A DNA stretch of 64,000 nt from Actinoallomurus oryzae (GTDB lineage: Bacteria; Actinomycetota; Actinomycetes; Streptosporangiales; Streptosporangiaceae): positions 1 through 64,000 of the forward strand of contig NZ_BAABHF010000049.1 of the NCBI RefSeq assembly GCF_039541955.1, in the 5' to 3' direction. The notes beneath the pieces are model-generated. The model saw only the letters and a list, made by a program, of their open reading frames with translations, searched no databases and had not been told where the DNA came from. Positions 1 to 7,898 of the stretch are shown piece by piece (the first letter of the stretch is position 1; each line of letters opens with the position of its first letter). The position numbers were made by a program, and so were the translations under genes.

Positions 1-152
1 TTCACCAGCGTGGACTTACCCGCCCCGTTCTCCCCGGCGAGCGCGTGAATCTCTCCGCCCCACAGCTCCAGGGAGACGCCCTGCAGAGCCCGCACGGCAC
101 CGAACGACTTACTGACGTTCGACAGCGCGAGGATCGGTGGCGACTCGCTCAT
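1..152 (-). CDS. Sugar ABC transporter ATP-binding protein, N-terminal part (cut by window edge)
   Basis: The ATG at 152 is preceded by a GGAGG Shine-Dalgarno sequence. The visible 50 residues read as the start of a sugar-import ATPase (RbsA/MglA/RhaT type), with SNVSKSFGAVRALQGVSL followed by Walker A GENGAGKST. This subunit would hydrolyse ATP on the cytoplasmic face of an importer. It diverges from the LacI regulator and the lut-rhaB genes, so the likely substrate is L-rhamnose. That assignment rests on context, because the rest of the transporter lies outside the window. Confidence 0.85.
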   Translation of the reverse strand, partial: MSESPPILALSNVSKSFGAVRALQGVSLELWGGEIHALAGENGAGKSTLV

Positions 153-178
153 GCTTCCTCCGGAAGTTGAACGGGATA

Positions 179-191
179 AAAACGTTTTAAC
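179..191. promoter_or_regulatory. Candidate LacI-family operator, site A
   Basis: AACGTTTTAAC (181-191) lies about 27 bp upstream of the transporter start. It is centred on the palindrome AAAACGTTTT (179-188), typical of a LacI-family half-site pair with a central CG. The same 11-mer recurs inside lutA, and a close variant lies before the regulator. Confidence 0.6.
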
Positions 192-360
192 GTGATTGAC
201 CTGGGACCGTAGATCTGAGGGCGCGGTGCGGTCAAGAGTCACATCGTCGCGATCTTCCGGAAACGCCACGTTCACTGCATCTCTGACCAGGAAGAACGCC
301 GTCGAGGTAACGAGAAGGTCACCGTCGGACCGGCCGGACCGCCACCCGGGAGCGAGTTGA

Positions 361-372
361 CACGTTTTAATC
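361..372. promoter_or_regulatory. Candidate LacI-family operator, site B
   Basis: CACGTTTTAATC, with TTGA just upstream, sits about 50 bp before the LacI-family regulator gene. It shares ACGTTTTAA with site A. Sites A and B bracket the divergent promoter region 153-421, which fits joint control of both directions. Confidence 0.5.
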
Positions 373-421
373 AGGTCGTTCACAGTGAACGCCAGCAGAT
401 CGCGGAGAAGAGGTACCGGCG

Positions 422-1426
422 TTGGGCATGGGCACCGTGGGGATCAAGGAGGTCGCTCGGCGAGCCGGCGTGTCTCCCGGCACGGTCTCGAACGTGCTGA
501 ACCATCCCGAGCGGGTACGGGCGGAGACGCGTGACCGCGTCGAGCAGGCCATCCGCGATCTGGGCTTCGTGCGCAACGGCTCGGCGGCGACGCTGCGCGC
601 CGGGCAGAACCGGGCGATCGGCCTGGTCGTGCTCGACGTCGGCAACCCCTTCTTCGTCGAGGTCGCCCGCGGCGTCGAGGACGTCGTCAGCGACCGCGAC
701 CACGCGGTCATCCTGTGCAACTCCGGCGAGTCCTTCGAGAAGGAGGCACGCAACCTGCGGGTCCTGGCCGAACAGCGGGTCCGCGGCGTCCTCATCACCC
801 CTGCGGGCGAGGATCTCGCGAGCGTGGAGACGCTGCGCGCCCGCGACGTCGCCGTCGTGCTCGTCGACCACTCGGCACCCGGTGACCTGTGCTCGGTGTC
901 CGTCGACGACGTGGCCGGCGGCGACCTCGCCGTGACGCATCTGCTGGACCGGGGCGCCGAACGGCTGGCGTACGTGTCCGGGCCGATGGCGATCCGGCAG
1001 TGCAGCGAGCGGCGGAAGGGGGCGCGGCGCGCGCTGCGCACCGCCGGCCTGCCGGTGCGGGCTCTGGAGGAGATGATCGTCCCGGAGATGAACGCGAACG
1101 GCGGCCGTGCCGCCGCCGAGAAGCTGCTGGCCGCCGGGCTACCCGACGCGATCTTCTGCGCCAATGACATGCTCGCGCTGGGCGTCCTGCGCGCGCTCTC
1201 CCAGGCGGGAGTGAAGGTGCCCGACGACGTGGCGCTGATCGGTTATGACGACATCGAGTTCTCCGCGGCCGGCACCGTACCGCTCAGCTCGATCCGGCAG
1301 CCGACGTACCAGCTCGGCAAGATCGCCACCGAACTGCTGCTGGACGAGTGCGACGACCCGGACGGCCACGCACACCAGCAGATCATGTTCCAGCCCGAAC
1401 TCGTCGTCCGCGAATCGAGCCGCTGA
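422..1426 (+). CDS. LacI-family transcriptional regulator, probably of rhamnose genes
   Basis: About 334 residues, normal for LacI regulators. The N-terminus carries the HTH (IKEVARRAGVSPGTVSNVLNHP), followed by the hinge and a periplasmic-binding-protein-like effector domain ending in the usual region of ELVVRESS. The start is TTG 422, eight bases after GGAGAAGAGG; ATG 428 in the same frame is nearly as good. The stop is one base before lutA, so the regulator heads the lut-rhaB operon. Neighbouring rhamnulokinase and LutABC suggest an L-rhamnose or rhamnulose-responsive repressor. The ligand is inferred from context only. Confidence 0.85.
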   Translation: MGMGTVGIKEVARRAGVSPGTVSNVLNHPERVRAETRDRVEQAIRDLGFVRNGSAATLRAGQNRAIGLVVLDVGNPFFVEVARGVEDVVSDRDHAVILCNSGESFEKEARNLRVLAEQRVRGVLITPAGEDLASVETLRARDVAVVLVDHSAPGDLCSVSVDDVAGGDLAVTHLLDRGAERLAYVSGPMAIRQCSERRKGARRALRTAGLPVRALEEMIVPEMNANGGRAAAEKLLAAGLPDAIFCANDMLALGVLRALSQAGVKVPDDVALIGYDDIEFSAAGTVPLSSIRQPTYQLGKIATELLLDECDDPDGHAHQQIMFQPELVVRESSR

Positions 1427-1427
1427 C

Positions 1428-2156
1428 ATGCGCATCGCCCTGTTCGTCACCTGCTTCAACGACACCCTCTACCCCGGCACCGGCAAGGCGGTGGTCACGC
1501 TCCTGGAGCGGCTCGGGCACGAGGTCGTCTTCCCCGCCGAGCAGACCTGCTGCGGGCAGATGCACTACAACACGGGGTACGACCGGGAGTGCGGGCCGCT
1601 CGTCCGGGATTTCGTTAAAACGTTCCAACCCTTCGACGCGATCGTCGTCCCGTCGGCGTCCTGCGCCGGGATGGTCCGCGAGAACCACGTACGCGTCGCC
1701 CGTGCCGTCGGCGACCCCGGCCTGGCCGAGGAGACGCGTCGGATCGGCCCTCGTGTCCACGAACTGACCGAACTGCTCGTCGACGTGCTCGGCGTCGAGG
1801 ACGTCGGCGCGTACTTCCCACATCGCGTGACCTACCACCCGACCTGCCACTCGCTGCGGGCGCTCGGCGTCGGCGACCGGCCGCTGCGGCTGCTGCGCGC
1901 CGTACGCGGGATCGACCTCGTCGAGTTGCCGGACGCCGCCGAGTGCTGCGGCTTCGGCGGCACGTTCGCGCTGAAGAACCCCGACGTGTCGGCCGCGATG
2001 GGCGCCGACAAGGTCGCCCGGATCCGGCAGACCGGCGCCGAGGTGGTCTGCGCGGCGGACAACTCCTGCCTCGCGCACATCGGCGGCCTGCTGTCGCGGC
2101 TGCGGACGGGCGTACGGACCCTGCACCTGGCCGAGATCCTGGCGGCCACCGATTGA
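1428..2156 (+). CDS. lutA: L-lactate utilisation protein LutA (Fe-S cluster subunit)
   Basis: 242 residues, the usual LutA length. Two CCG domains are visible: one with TCCGQMHYN near residue 40 and one with ECCGFGGTF near residue 170. These cysteines bind an Fe-S cluster in the three-part LutABC complex that oxidises L-lactate to pyruvate in the cytoplasm. Aerobic L-rhamnose breakdown yields L-lactaldehyde and then L-lactate, which explains its place beside a rhamnulokinase. The stop codon TGA (2154-2156) overlaps the end of the inserted IS element, so the original last codon or two may have been altered. lutB follows only after 1.3 kb, an interrupted operon. Confidence 0.92.
   Translation: MRIALFVTCFNDTLYPGTGKAVVTLLERLGHEVVFPAEQTCCGQMHYNTGYDRECGPLVRDFVKTFQPFDAIVVPSASCAGMVRENHVRVARAVGDPGLAEETRRIGPRVHELTELLVDVLGVEDVGAYFPHRVTYHPTCHSLRALGVGDRPLRLLRAVRGIDLVELPDAAECCGFGGTFALKNPDVSAAMGADKVARIRQTGAEVVCAADNSCLAHIGGLLSRLRTGVRTLHLAEILAATD
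1614..1624. promoter_or_regulatory. Intragenic copy of the AACGTTTTAAC operator
   Basis: GTTAAAACGTT inside lutA is the exact reverse complement of site A (11 of 11 bases). An A/T-rich 11-mer is unlikely by chance in this GC-rich coding sequence. It may be an auxiliary looping site for the LacI-family protein, though coincidence is possible. Confidence 0.35.
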
Positions 2157-2290
2157 CGTCCTCCCCCGCCCTGGAAGGCGGGGGATTTCAACCCGATCTA
2201 CCCGGAGGTGAGAACAGGTTGAGGTTCGCAGTTCACAGCCCCGCCCAGCGGCTGGAGGGCTCCCCGCGCTGTCACCGTCCGTCCGACGGC
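2153..2290 (-). ncRNA. Candidate omegaRNA (reRNA) scaffold at the tnpB right end
   Basis: In known TnpB systems the guide scaffold spans the 3' end of tnpB and the right end of the element, and the guide is read from flanking host DNA. Here the right end has a perfect 8-bp hairpin (CCCCCGCC 2163-2170, loop CTGGAA, GGCGGGGG 2177-2184). Transcription leftward past 2153 would place the reverse complement of the lutA 3' end in the guide position. The boundaries are approximate and the RNA is inferred. Confidence 0.45.
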
Positions 2291-3388
2291 GATGTTTTTG
2301 GCCGCGTTCACATCCGCGTGATCGACATGCCCGCAGGCGCGACAACGAAAGACCGCTTGGCTCTCACGATTCTCCGCTGCGCAGTGCCCGCAGGCATGAC
2401 AGATCTGGGAAGTGTACGCGGGGTCGATCTTCTCCACCCGGCCCGGCGCCTTGTGCTCCAGGCGAGTGACCAGCAGGCCCCAGCCAGCCGCGTGGATGGA
2501 ACGGTTGAGCCCGGCCTTGGCCCGCACATTTGTGCCTGGCGTGGTAATAGTGCCGCGCGCAGACCGCACCATGTTCCGGATTTTCAAGTCCTCGACCCGA
2601 ATCAAGTCATACTCGGCGGCCAGACGGGTGGAGATCTGCTCCACCCAGTTCTTACGCCGATCGGCCTCACGCGCCTTCAACCGGCCCATCGCCATCTTCA
2701 CCCGCGCCCGCCGGTTCGACCTCGGCTTTGCGCGCGCCAACCGGTGCTGCAGGCGCCGCAGGCGCGCGGCCTCGGTCTCGCGCAGGCCGGGTACCGACAG
2801 CCGTTCGCCTGTCGACAGGGCGGCCGAGACGGCCACGCCCCGGTCCACCCCGACGATCCCGCCCGTAGCCGGTCGTTCGATCGGAGGTGGGATCACCGCG
2901 AAGCACACGTGCCAACGGCCCGCCCGGTCCCGATTGACTCGGAAGGATTTGGCCTCATCGGGGGCCTGGCGGGACCAGCGGAACCTCACCCAGCCGACCT
3001 TCGGGATCCGCACCTCTCCGGTCTTGCGGGACAGGCGGCGCACGTCCCAATGTTTGGCCCGTCCGCCGACGATCCGGAACCCCTCATGCCGACCCGCCTT
3101 GCGCCAGCTCGGCCGCCGATGTGTTCCGGCGAAGAAGTTCGCCATGGCTTGGGCGAAGTCCCGGAGCGCCTGCTGCTGCACCGTCTGCGACCCCGCCGCC
3201 AACCACTCGAATGCTTTCCTGGCCTCGGTCAACTGGCGGCACTGCTCGGCGTAACCGGGGGCGGGAGCTCGCCCCGGCCGCCAATGCTGATGCTGCTCGA
3301 CCGCGAGATTCCAGACATATCGGGCGTGCGCGCAGTGCTCCAGCAGCGCCTGCTCTTGAATGGGCGTGGGCTCAAGCCGGAACTGCAT
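2198..3388 (-). CDS. tnpB: TnpB, RNA-guided RuvC endonuclease of an IS605-type element
   Basis: 396 residues, full length for compact TnpB. The N-terminal region is helix-rich. The RuvC active site looks intact: Asp182 in GVDRG, Glu266 in RVEDLKI and Asp359 in DHADVNAAKN. A zinc finger carries Cys330, Cys333, Cys349 and Cys352. TnpB proteins cut DNA next to a short target-adjacent motif under guidance of an omegaRNA, which helps the element persist. The ATG at 3388 is chosen; GTG 3394 is two codons upstream in frame. With all catalytic residues present the nuclease may be active. It lies antisense to the lut operon. Confidence 0.93.
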   Translation of the reverse strand: MQFRLEPTPIQEQALLEHCAHARYVWNLAVEQHQHWRPGRAPAPGYAEQCRQLTEARKAFEWLAAGSQTVQQQALRDFAQAMANFFAGTHRRPSWRKAGRHEGFRIVGGRAKHWDVRRLSRKTGEVRIPKVGWVRFRWSRQAPDEAKSFRVNRDRAGRWHVCFAVIPPPIERPATGGIVGVDRGVAVSAALSTGERLSVPGLRETEAARLRRLQHRLARAKPRSNRRARVKMAMGRLKAREADRRKNWVEQISTRLAAEYDLIRVEDLKIRNMVRSARGTITTPGTNVRAKAGLNRSIHAAGWGLLVTRLEHKAPGRVEKIDPAYTSQICHACGHCAAENRESQAVFRCRACGHVDHADVNAAKNIAVGRTVTARGALQPLGGAVNCEPQPVLTSG

Positions 3389-3467
3389 GCCCACACGCTA
3401 ACGACCACCACCGACATTCCGAGGCAACTTCGCGCGACTAATGAACGAACGGATCGGCGGAAGACCT

Positions 3468-4907
3468 ATGTCCACTAACCAACGGACGGCAGGGGCCGCG
3501 CCCCGGGCCGCGCGCATGCCGACGTATGTGGGGATGCCCGCCTTTCCGGACGCCGCGCGGGCGGCCGTACGCGACACGCAGTTGCGCCGCAACCTCGCGC
3601 ACGCCACCACGACGATCCGCACCAAGCGCGCCGCCGCCGTCGGCGAGCTGGCCGACTGGGCGGAGCTGCGGGAGACCGCGAAACAGATCAAGGACCACAC
3701 GATCGAGCACCTGGGGCACTACCTGCGCCTGCTGGAGGAGCAGGTGACGGCCCGCGGCGGCACGGTGCACTGGGCCCGCGACGCCGCCGAGGCGAACCAG
3801 GTCGTCACCGACCTGATCAAGGCCACCGGCGAGACCGAGGTGGTCAAGGTCAAGTCGATGGCCACGCAGGAGATCGGGCTGAACGAGGCCCTCGACGCCG
3901 CCGGCATCCACGCGTACGAGACCGACCTGGCCGAGCTGATCGTGCAGCTCGGCGGCGACCGCCCCTCCCACATCCTGGTTCCGGCGATCCACCGGAACCG
4001 GGCGGAGATCCGCGAGATCTTCCGCCGGGAGATGCCCGGGGCGCCCGACGACCTCACCGACGATCCCGCTCGTCTCGCCGAGGCCGCCCGCACCCACCTG
4101 CGCGAGCGGTTCCTCGCCGCGAAGGTGGCGGTGTCCGGGGCGAACTTCGCGGTAGCCGAGACCGGCTCGCTCGTCGTCGTGGAGTCCGAGGGCAACGGGC
4201 GGATGTGCCTCACGCTGCCGGAGACGCTCATCTCCGTCATGGGCATCGAGAAGGTCCTGCCGTCCTGGCGCGACCTGGAGGTCTTCCTGCAGCTCCTGCC
4301 GCGCTCCTCCACCGCCGAGCGGATGAACCCCTACACGTCGATCTGGTCGGGCGCGACGGAGGGACAGACCTTCCACCTCGTGCTGGTCGACAACGGCCGC
4401 GTCGCGACGCGCGACGACGAGGTGGGCCGCCAGGCGCTGCGCTGCATCCGCTGCTCCGCGTGCCTGAACGTCTGCCCCGTCTACCAGCGGGCGGGCGGCC
4501 ACGCGTACGGGTCGCCGTACCCCGGGCCGATCGGGGCGATCCTGTCGCCCCAGCTGCGCGGCACCGGCTCGCCCGTCGACGACTCACTGCCGTACGCCTC
4601 GACGCTGTGCGGCGCGTGCTTCGAGGCGTGCCCGGTCGCGATCGACATCCCCGAGGTGCTGGTCCACCTGCGGTCACGCGCCGTCCACGCCCGTACCGAG
4701 CGGGCCGCCATGCGGTTCGCCGCCTGGACGCTGCGCTCCCCCACCCGGCTGGCGTTCGGGCAGCGGCTGGCCGGTACGGCCGGACGGGTGCTCGGCCGAC
4801 GGGGCTTCATCGGGCGGCTGCCCGGCCCGCTGGCACGCTGGACCGACACCCGCGACGCGCCCGTCCCCCCGACGGAGAGCTTCCGTGACTGGTGGAGCCG
4901 CCGATGA
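3468..4907 (+). CDS. lutB: L-lactate utilisation protein LutB (Fe-S / NAD-linked subunit)
   Basis: 479 residues from ATG 3468, which follows GGCGGAAG. A longer frame begins at ATG 3441, but that would lie near the IS end and adds a sequence with no family match. The central LUD domain (NLAHATTTIRTKR, TGSLVVVES) is followed by two 4Fe-4S motifs, CIRCSACLNVCPVY and CGACFEACPVAID, and a C-terminal LutB tail. LutB passes electrons from L-lactate oxidation. It overlaps lutC by ATGA. Its expression now depends on transcription through the IS element or on a new promoter near 3400-3460. Confidence 0.93.
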   Translation: MSTNQRTAGAAPRAARMPTYVGMPAFPDAARAAVRDTQLRRNLAHATTTIRTKRAAAVGELADWAELRETAKQIKDHTIEHLGHYLRLLEEQVTARGGTVHWARDAAEANQVVTDLIKATGETEVVKVKSMATQEIGLNEALDAAGIHAYETDLAELIVQLGGDRPSHILVPAIHRNRAEIREIFRREMPGAPDDLTDDPARLAEAARTHLRERFLAAKVAVSGANFAVAETGSLVVVESEGNGRMCLTLPETLISVMGIEKVLPSWRDLEVFLQLLPRSSTAERMNPYTSIWSGATEGQTFHLVLVDNGRVATRDDEVGRQALRCIRCSACLNVCPVYQRAGGHAYGSPYPGPIGAILSPQLRGTGSPVDDSLPYASTLCGACFEACPVAIDIPEVLVHLRSRAVHARTERAAMRFAAWTLRSPTRLAFGQRLAGTAGRVLGRRGFIGRLPGPLARWTDTRDAPVPPTESFRDWWSRR

Positions 4908-5494
4908 GCGCCCGTGAGGAGATCCTGCGCCGGCTCGGCGACGCGCCCGTGACCGGCTACGACGCCATCCCCCGGCACTATCTGCGCCGGCATCACGACG
5001 GCGACGTCGTGGCCCTGTTCGCCGAGCGCGCCGCCCACTACCGGGCCGAGGTACGGCGGATCGCCCGCGCCGAGCTGCCCGCGGCCCTGGGCGAGACGGA
5101 CGGCCGGTTCGCCGTGCCGGCCGGGCTGCCCGACGCGTGGACGGCCGAGTTCGACGCCGTGCGAGACGATCCGCCGCTCTCCGTCGCGGAACTCGACGCG
5201 CTCGACGGCGTGGTCACCGGCTGCGCGGTCGCCATCGCCGAGACCGGCACGGTCGTGCTCGACCACGGCCCCGGGCAGGGCCGGCGGGCGCTCACCCTGG
5301 TCCCGGACGTCCATCTGGTCGTCGTCGAGACGGCCCAGATCGTCGCGGACGTGCCCGAGGCGATCGAGCGCCTGTCGCCGGACCGGCCCATCACGTTCGT
5401 GTCCGGTCCGTCGGCCACGAGCGACATCGAGCTGTCCCGCGTCGAGGGCGTGCACGGACCGCGCCGCCTGTCGATCCTGATCGTCGACGCCTGA
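4904..5494 (+). CDS. lutC: L-lactate utilisation protein LutC
   Basis: 196 residues of the LUD (DUF162/LutC) family, with the conserved ETGTVVLDHG, LVPDVHLVVV and SGPSATSDIE stretches near the C-terminus. LutC is the third part of the LutABC L-lactate oxidising system. The ATG at 4904 overlaps the lutB stop (ATGA), so the two are translationally coupled; GTG 4892 is a less likely start. A hairpin follows directly, before rhaB. Confidence 0.92.
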   Translation: MSAREEILRRLGDAPVTGYDAIPRHYLRRHHDGDVVALFAERAAHYRAEVRRIARAELPAALGETDGRFAVPAGLPDAWTAEFDAVRDDPPLSVAELDALDGVVTGCAVAIAETGTVVLDHGPGQGRRALTLVPDVHLVVVETAQIVADVPEAIERLSPDRPITFVSGPSATSDIELSRVEGVHGPRRLSILIVDA

Positions 5495-5495
5495 C

Positions 5496-5518
5496 GCGGG
5501 CCGACCGCCCGGGCCCGC
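5496..5518 (+). terminator. GC-rich hairpin between lutC and rhaB
   Basis: GCGGGCC (5496-5502) pairs with GGCCCGC (5512-5518) across a 9-base loop, two bases after the lutC stop. There is no T-tract. It could reduce read-through into rhaB or stabilise the upstream mRNA. Confidence 0.35.
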
Positions 5519-5555
5519 CACCGACCTGTGCACCACCGAGCCGGATTGGGGAGAC

Positions 5556-6983
5556 ATGCAGCCGCGATCATTCGCCGCCGTGGACCTCGGCGCCTCCAGC
5601 GGGCGCGTGATGATCGCCCGGGTGGGCGAGGACGAACTGGCGCTTCGCGAGGCGCGTCGTTTCCCCAACCGCCCCGTACGCGCGGCGGGCACGCTCTACT
5701 GGGACGTCCTCGGCCTGTACGGGCACGTGCTGGACGGCCTGCGGAACGCGGAGGGCATCGCGTCGATCGGGGTCGACTCCTGGGCGGTCGACTACGGGCT
5801 GCTCGACGCCGCGGGCGTCCTGATCGGCAACCCCGTCCACTACCGTGACGGCCGGGCCGACGGCGTCATGGACGACGTCGTCGCCGAGGTGGGCGCGCAG
5901 ACCCTGTACGACGTCGGCGGACTGCAGTTCCTGCCGTTCAACACCGTCTACCAGCTGCTGTCCGCACCGGTCCCGGAGTCGGCGCGCACGCTGCTGATGG
6001 TGCCCGACCTTCTCGCGTACTGGCTGACGGGCGAGGCCGGCGCTGAGCTGACGAACGCCTCCACGACCGGCCTGTACGACGTGCGCGCCGGCGACTGGGC
6101 GTACCCCCTCATCACCCGGCTCGGCCTGCCCACGAAGATCTTCCCGCCGCTGCGGCGGCCGGGCGAGGTCATCGGCACCCTGCGGCCCGACGTCGCCGCC
6201 GAGACCGAGCTGCCGGAGTCGCTGCCGGTCACGGCGGTCGGCTCGCACGACACCGCCTCGGCCGTGTTCGCGGTGCCCGCCGAACACGACCGCTTCGGGT
6301 ACGTCTCGTGCGGCACCTGGTCGCTGGCCGGGGTGGAGCTGACCGCCCCGGTGCTGACGGAGGAGAGCCGGATCGCCGGCTTCACGAACGAGGTCGGCGT
6401 CGGCGGCACCATCCGTTACCTGCGCAACGTGATGGGCCTGTGGCTGCTCCAGGAGTCGCTGCGCGCCTGGCACGCCGAGGAGCGCCTGCCGGAGCTGCTC
6501 GCCGCCGCGGCGGAGGTCCCACCGTTCGCCGCGCTCGTCGACCCCGGCGATCAGTCCTTCATCCCGCCCGGCGACATGCCGGCGCGGATCGCCGCGTACT
6601 GCGAACGCACCGACCAGCGGCCTCCGGCCGGACGCGCGGAGGTCGTACGGTGCGTCCTGGAGAGCCTCGCCCTCGGCCATCGCGCGGCCATCCGCGACGC
6701 CGCCCGGCTGTCCGGCCGGTCCGTCGAGGTGGTGCATGTGGTCGGCGGCGGAGCGCGCAACACCCTGCTGTGCCAGCTGACCGCCGACGCCTGCGGGCTG
6801 CCGGTCGTGGCGGGCCCGGTCGAGGCGACCGCCATCGGCAACGCCCTGGTCCAGGCCCGCGCCCACGGCCTGACCACCGACCCGCGCGAACTGGTGAGAC
6901 GAACCCAGAACCTGACCGTCTACCACCCCCGCGGCGACGAGACCGCCTGGGACGACGCCGCACGGCGCGTCGGCCTGTCCTGA
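5556..6983 (+). CDS. rhaB: Rhamnulokinase (FGGY family)
   Basis: 475 residues, typical of RhaB. The FGGY kinase fold begins AAVDLGASSGRVM; DSWAVDYGLLD, HYRDGR and the C-terminal HVVGGGARNTLLCQLTAD are characteristic of rhamnulokinases. It phosphorylates L-rhamnulose to L-rhamnulose 1-phosphate, which an aldolase splits to DHAP and L-lactaldehyde. The start ATG 5556 follows GGGGAGA. The isomerase and aldolase are not in the window and probably lie to the left. The kinase shares an operon direction with lutABC, linking rhamnose entry to lactate oxidation. Confidence 0.93.
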   Translation: MQPRSFAAVDLGASSGRVMIARVGEDELALREARRFPNRPVRAAGTLYWDVLGLYGHVLDGLRNAEGIASIGVDSWAVDYGLLDAAGVLIGNPVHYRDGRADGVMDDVVAEVGAQTLYDVGGLQFLPFNTVYQLLSAPVPESARTLLMVPDLLAYWLTGEAGAELTNASTTGLYDVRAGDWAYPLITRLGLPTKIFPPLRRPGEVIGTLRPDVAAETELPESLPVTAVGSHDTASAVFAVPAEHDRFGYVSCGTWSLAGVELTAPVLTEESRIAGFTNEVGVGGTIRYLRNVMGLWLLQESLRAWHAEERLPELLAAAAEVPPFAALVDPGDQSFIPPGDMPARIAAYCERTDQRPPAGRAEVVRCVLESLALGHRAAIRDAARLSGRSVEVVHVVGGGARNTLLCQLTADACGLPVVAGPVEATAIGNALVQARAHGLTTDPRELVRRTQNLTVYHPRGDETAWDDAARRVGLS

Positions 6984-7055
6984 CCTCCGGCCACACCGTC
7001 CCGGTCAGTCCGGCGCACCGGAACCTGGGCGCCTGCGCCTCCAGGTCATCCGGAT

Positions 7056-7775
7056 CTAGCCATGTCGTACCTGATCCTCCGAGGCCTTCGAGACCTGGAT
7101 GAGGAGGTCATGGACGAAATACGCCTTCACCGGGCGTCCTTCGAGCTCGAACGGCACGACGTGGAAGTACGCGTTGGGCATCCGGGTGGGCTCCCAACCG
7201 AAGAACGCCTCGGCCTCCGGCCGCAGGACGGACCACGGGCGCAGATCGTCCGGTGACCGCATCGGCTCGCCCGACCTGCGCACGAACCGCCGGTCGACGA
7301 CGTACTGCGCGACCTCGGTGTCCAGGCTCGTGTGCTCAAGCCAGAAATCGGGCCACAGCGGAAGGGCGAACCGGTGCCGGCAGGAGCCGCCGCTGACCGG
7401 GTCGCCCAGGATCGCCGCCAGGTCCTTGATCTTCGGCATCTCCAGCGCGCTCCACTGATCGGCGTCCTCCACCAGGTGAGCCGGCGGGTCGTCGTAGGGC
7501 GCCGGCGGGTCGAAGCGGGCCTCCGGAGCGATGCGGCGCATGACGCCGAGCACGGAGAGCTGGTAGCCCTCCACGGTCAGCGAGTGCGGGGGACGCGGTT
7601 CGGGGTCGGCGAACTTCTCACACGACCAGCACCACCACGGCTCCGGTCCGCCCATGCACCCGCCGGTGAAGTAGATCTCGCGACGTTCGTGGCGCCGGTA
7701 CGGCTCGTCGTCAACGGGCATGCCGTACTGGACGGGGACCAGCGCCCCGTCACACCGTTCGCATCTCAGGCTCAT
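7056..7775 (-). CDS. Uncharacterised protein with N-terminal zinc-ribbon cysteines
   Basis: 239 residues, start ATG 7775. I do not recognise a named family. Visible features are CERC at residues 5-8 and CWSC near residue 50, a four-cysteine zinc-ribbon arrangement, then a soluble body rich in tryptophan and proline (PEPWWCW, DQWSALEMPKIKDL). There is no signal peptide or membrane segment. It is convergent with rhaB and lies downstream of the FAD monooxygenase on the same strand after a 123-bp gap. A genuine gene by codon pattern, of unknown function. Confidence 0.7.
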   Translation of the reverse strand: MSLRCERCDGALVPVQYGMPVDDEPYRRHERREIYFTGGCMGGPEPWWCWSCEKFADPEPRPPHSLTVEGYQLSVLGVMRRIAPEARFDPPAPYDDPPAHLVEDADQWSALEMPKIKDLAAILGDPVSGGSCRHRFALPLWPDFWLEHTSLDTEVAQYVVDRRFVRRSGEPMRSPDDLRPWSVLRPEAEAFFGWEPTRMPNAYFHVVPFELEGRPVKAYFVHDLLIQVSKASEDQVRHG

Positions 7776-7898
7776 GCCCCCTCAGACGCCACCGACCTCC
7801 CCGACGTTCAACGAAGTTCTCTCGCAACCGGCCACCAACGCGCCACGGCCGTGCGTGAGGGTGCCCCTGAACGCGATCGGGCATGACGAGGGACCCCC

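Larger units (their letters stand above)
2153..3435 (-). mobile_element. IS200/IS605-type (IS1341-like) element with tnpB only
   Basis: The element contains tnpB and no TnpA transposase gene, the IS1341 layout that needs a TnpA from elsewhere. The right end (low coordinates) shows the subterminal hairpin and a terminal GGACGTCAA on the minus strand, typical of actinobacterial members of the family. The left end lies between the tnpB start (3388) and the lutB Shine-Dalgarno (about 3455) and is not precisely defined. The element splits lutA from lutB and is antisense to that operon. No target duplication is expected for this family. Confidence 0.8.

Noticed and set aside
1245..1427. An N-terminal extension of LutA into the LacI gene
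   Set aside because: It overlaps the regulator's coding sequence in another frame and lacks similarity; ATG 1428 gives a normal LutA.
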